A DNA stretch of 64,000 nt from Bacteroidota bacterium (GTDB lineage: Bacteria > Bacteroidota > Bacteroidia > Sphingobacteriales > Sphingobacteriaceae), in the NCBI GenBank assembly GCA_026224775.1, contig JAMFRP010000017.1, positions 1 through 64,000 on the forward strand. The letters are read 5' to 3'. The position numbers were made by a program, and so were the translations under genes. Below the pieces are notes generated by a model, which saw nothing but the letters and a program-made list of their open reading frames with translations, did not search any database and was not told the origin of the DNA. Positions within the stretch are counted from its first letter, which is position 1. Each line of letters opens with the position of its first letter. Shown here piece after piece: positions 61,624 to 64,000 of the stretch.

Positions 61624-63999
61624 ATGAATACCTATAAAAAAAACATCTTTTGCTTATTTGTATTAACAGCCATAGCTATTAATACATTACAAGCACAGGT
61701 ATTGCCTGATGTACAAAGCGGGTTTAATCAATACAATGCCAATACGGTACAGGAAAAACTTTTTGTACACACAGATAAAAACGCTTATACCGCCGGCGAG
61801 TTAATGTGGTTTAAGGTTTACAATGTTGATGGGGCTAACCATAAACCAATTGATTTAAGCAAGGTTGTGTATATTGAGGTACTGGACAAAAACCAAAACC
61901 CTGTTTTGCAGGCTAAGGTGGCTATGAAAGATGGTGCAGGCAGTGGATCATTGTTTTTACCTGTATCACTCACAACAGGCAATTTTGTATTGCGGGCTTA
62001 TACCAGTTGGATGAAAAACTTTAACACTGATTTTTATTTCTATAAAAAGCTAACCATCATAAATCCTTTAAAGTCTCCGGACGCGACATCAAAACAGGCC
62101 GCTTCAAGTTATGATATCCAGTTTTTTCCTGAAGGCGGGAATCTGGTGAATGGTGTACCAGGCATAGTTGGTTTTAAAGCTACCGATGAGTATGGTAAAG
62201 GGGTGAACTTTAAAGGCGTAATTATTGATAAAAATAATGATACTGTTGCAAGGTTTGAGCCGTATAAATTCGGGATGGGGCATTTCTCTTTTACCCCCGA
62301 TAATCATAATAGCTACAAAGCTGTTATAAAATTGAATGATAAAACTTTAATTGAGGCCCTGCCCAATATTAACGATAACGGCTATACATTAAATGTAAAA
62401 GATGGCGGTAGTAACCAATTAGAGGTAACTGTAAATACCAATTTGCCCGATGGGAATGTTTTCTTGTTCGCTCACACAAGGGGCGTTATAAAAGATGTTG
62501 AAACCGCGGTTATTAGTAGCGGAAAGGCTGTTTTTTCGATTGATAAAAGCAAGTTAGGGGATGGCATATCGCACATAACTATTTTTAACAGCCAGCGCCA
62601 GCCAGTATGTGAAAGGCTGTATTTTAAGCGTCCGGTTAATCAGTTATTTATTAGTGCCGGTACTGATGCCCCGCGATACACTACACGTAAAAAGGTAAGC
62701 ATCAGCATAAATACAAAAAATAGTGCCAATGCTGTTATGGCAGATATGTCGCTTTCGGTTTACAGGCTTGATTCATTGCAACATGCCAGCCAGCAGGATA
62801 TACAAAACTATTTGTGGCTAAGCTCTGATTTGAAAGGTAACATTGAGTCGCCTGATTATTACTTTAAAAATACAGATGCTACTGCCAATGAAGCACTTGA
62901 TAATTTAATGCTTACACAAGGCTGGAGCCGGTTTGCATGGGCTGATGTTTTACAAAATAAAAAGCTTGATTTTAAGTTTTTACCCGAATACAATGGGCCG
63001 ATTGTAATTGCTAAAATCACCAATACAATCACCAATACCCCCCAAAACAATATGATAGCGTATTTGGGTATACCGGGGAAAAGAGTGCAATTATACGCGG
63101 CGCAAAGTGATACTACGGGTAACCTGATATTTAATATGAAGGATTTTTATGGGCCGGGTGAAATTGTCATACAAACCAATACGCTGCGTGACACATCAGT
63201 TCGTATTGATGTGATGAATCCGTTTTCAGATCAATATTCTAAAATTAAGCTTCCGGAGTTTAGCCTGACTCCTGCCATGCAGTCAACAATTGAGGATGAT
63301 AATTTGGGTATGCAGGTTCAGAATATTTATAATGGAGAAAAACTAAGACAGTTTTATGATCCGAACATAGATAGCAGTGCTTTTTATGGTACTCCGTTTA
63401 AAACTTACCTGCTGGATAATTACACCCGCTTTTCAACTGTTGAGGAGGTAATGCGCGAATATGTAAGTGAGGTAAATATAACCCACACGCATAATCAGTT
63501 TCATATTAAGGTGTTGAATAATAACCAGTATCTGAACGATGGTGACCCAATGGTATTGATTGACGGTGTACCGTTTTTTAATATAGATAAAGTATTTGCA
63601 GCCGATCCGTTAAAACTTAAAAAATTAGAGGATATGCCGTTTGTGTACCTGTTGGGGCCATCATACGAGGCTGGGATATTTAGTTTCAGTACTTATAAAG
63701 GCGACATGGGAGGTAATGAAATTGACCCTCACGCGGTAATAATGGATTATGAAGGACTGGAAATGCAACGCGAATTTTATTCGCCTGCATACGATACAGA
63801 GGCAGCAATGGCCAGCAGGATACCCGATTTTAGGAATGTTTTATACTGGGCTCCAAATGTATCTACCAATAAAAATGGAAACGGCGGACTGAGTTTTTAT
63901 ACCTCAGACGAAACCGGTAAATATATTGGCGTTATACAAGGCCTAACCGCTGATGGGGAGGCCGGGAGCCAGTATTTTACCTTCGACGTAACAAAATGA
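61624..63999 (+). CDS. Exported MG2-domain protein with a TonB-plug-like C-terminal segment
   Basis: About 791 residues from ATG 61624, which directly precedes the signal peptide (MNTYKKNIFCLFVLTAIAIN); an earlier in-frame ATG at 61594 adds ten residues. The alpha-2-macroglobulin MG2-type domain covers about 45-140 ('EKLFVHTDKNAYTAGELMWFKVY', 'GNFVLRAYTSWM'). Further Ig-like domains follow. A segment at about 640-690 resembles a TonB plug ('PMVLIDGVPFFNIDKVFAADPLKLKKLE', 'GIFSFSTYKGD'). Such proteins are common beside TonB receptors and DUF4249 genes in this family; no thioester motif was seen. The TGA is at 63997-63999, so the gene is complete at the window edge. Confidence 0.85.
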   Translation: MNTYKKNIFCLFVLTAIAINTLQAQVLPDVQSGFNQYNANTVQEKLFVHTDKNAYTAGELMWFKVYNVDGANHKPIDLSKVVYIEVLDKNQNPVLQAKVAMKDGAGSGSLFLPVSLTTGNFVLRAYTSWMKNFNTDFYFYKKLTIINPLKSPDATSKQAASSYDIQFFPEGGNLVNGVPGIVGFKATDEYGKGVNFKGVIIDKNNDTVARFEPYKFGMGHFSFTPDNHNSYKAVIKLNDKTLIEALPNINDNGYTLNVKDGGSNQLEVTVNTNLPDGNVFLFAHTRGVIKDVETAVISSGKAVFSIDKSKLGDGISHITIFNSQRQPVCERLYFKRPVNQLFISAGTDAPRYTTRKKVSISINTKNSANAVMADMSLSVYRLDSLQHASQQDIQNYLWLSSDLKGNIESPDYYFKNTDATANEALDNLMLTQGWSRFAWADVLQNKKLDFKFLPEYNGPIVIAKITNTITNTPQNNMIAYLGIPGKRVQLYAAQSDTTGNLIFNMKDFYGPGEIVIQTNTLRDTSVRIDVMNPFSDQYSKIKLPEFSLTPAMQSTIEDDNLGMQVQNIYNGEKLRQFYDPNIDSSAFYGTPFKTYLLDNYTRFSTVEEVMREYVSEVNITHTHNQFHIKVLNNNQYLNDGDPMVLIDGVPFFNIDKVFAADPLKLKKLEDMPFVYLLGPSYEAGIFSFSTYKGDMGGNEIDPHAVIMDYEGLEMQREFYSPAYDTEAAMASRIPDFRNVLYWAPNVSTNKNGNGGLSFYTSDETGKYIGVIQGLTADGEAGSQYFTFDVTK

Positions 64000-64000
64000 T

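Overview
The window looks like a chromosome segment of an aerobic Bacteroidota bacterium, most likely family Sphingobacteriaceae and Mucilaginibacter-like. This rests on the SusC/SusD pairs, STN-domain TonB receptors, a moxR-bat operon, DUF4249 lipoproteins, a LytTR response regulator and short palindromic intergenic repeats. The genus is inferred from recalled protein style, not from a search. No rRNA, tRNA, CRISPR array, insertion sequence or prophage gene was recognised.

Layout. (1) 54-9080: glycan-utilisation locus with STN-type SusC, SusD, GH20 beta-hexosaminidase and GH29 alpha-L-fucosidase, suggesting fucosylated GlcNAc-containing glycans. (2) 9411-10295: nucleoside phosphorylase, then a repeat and a terminator. 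(3) 10852-14597: four-gene oxidative sugar or cyclitol cluster (Gfo/Idh/MocA oxidoreductase, two TIM-barrel isomerases, PhyH dioxygenase). (4) 14918-26674: second locus with a membrane-spanning one-component regulator, SusC, SusD, a GH144-type glucanase and a GH3 beta-glucosidase, which I read as a beta-1,2-glucan system. (5) 26830-29051 (minus): ECF sigma factor and a partner with an anti-sigma-like N-terminus, one inner-membrane helix, a long disordered linker and an outer-membrane beta-barrel, matching the dual-membrane anti-sigma design. A propeller lipoprotein is divergent from it.

(6) 30393-37072: M1 peptidase, DyP-type peroxidase with an unrecognised partner, then rlmF, a GluQ-type tRNA-modifying synthetase and a DUF1398 protein. 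(7) 37076-45481 (minus): eight-gene moxR-DUF58-bat operon. (8) 45782-49264: DUF4397 lipoprotein, SDR, a frameshifted GH43 gene and a YdcF protein. (9) 49343-54139: Kup potassium transporter with a sensor kinase, and a divergent LytTR regulator. (10) 54304-63999: acyltransferase, then an STN TonB receptor, a tandem pair of DUF4249 lipoproteins and an MG2-type exported protein.

Five copies of one palindromic element family (three with traces of terminal inverted repeats) and two copies of another lie between genes. One sits inside the bat operon and another exactly fills the gap between two genes. Several strong hairpin terminators were located, two of which overlap the stop codon of the gene they follow.
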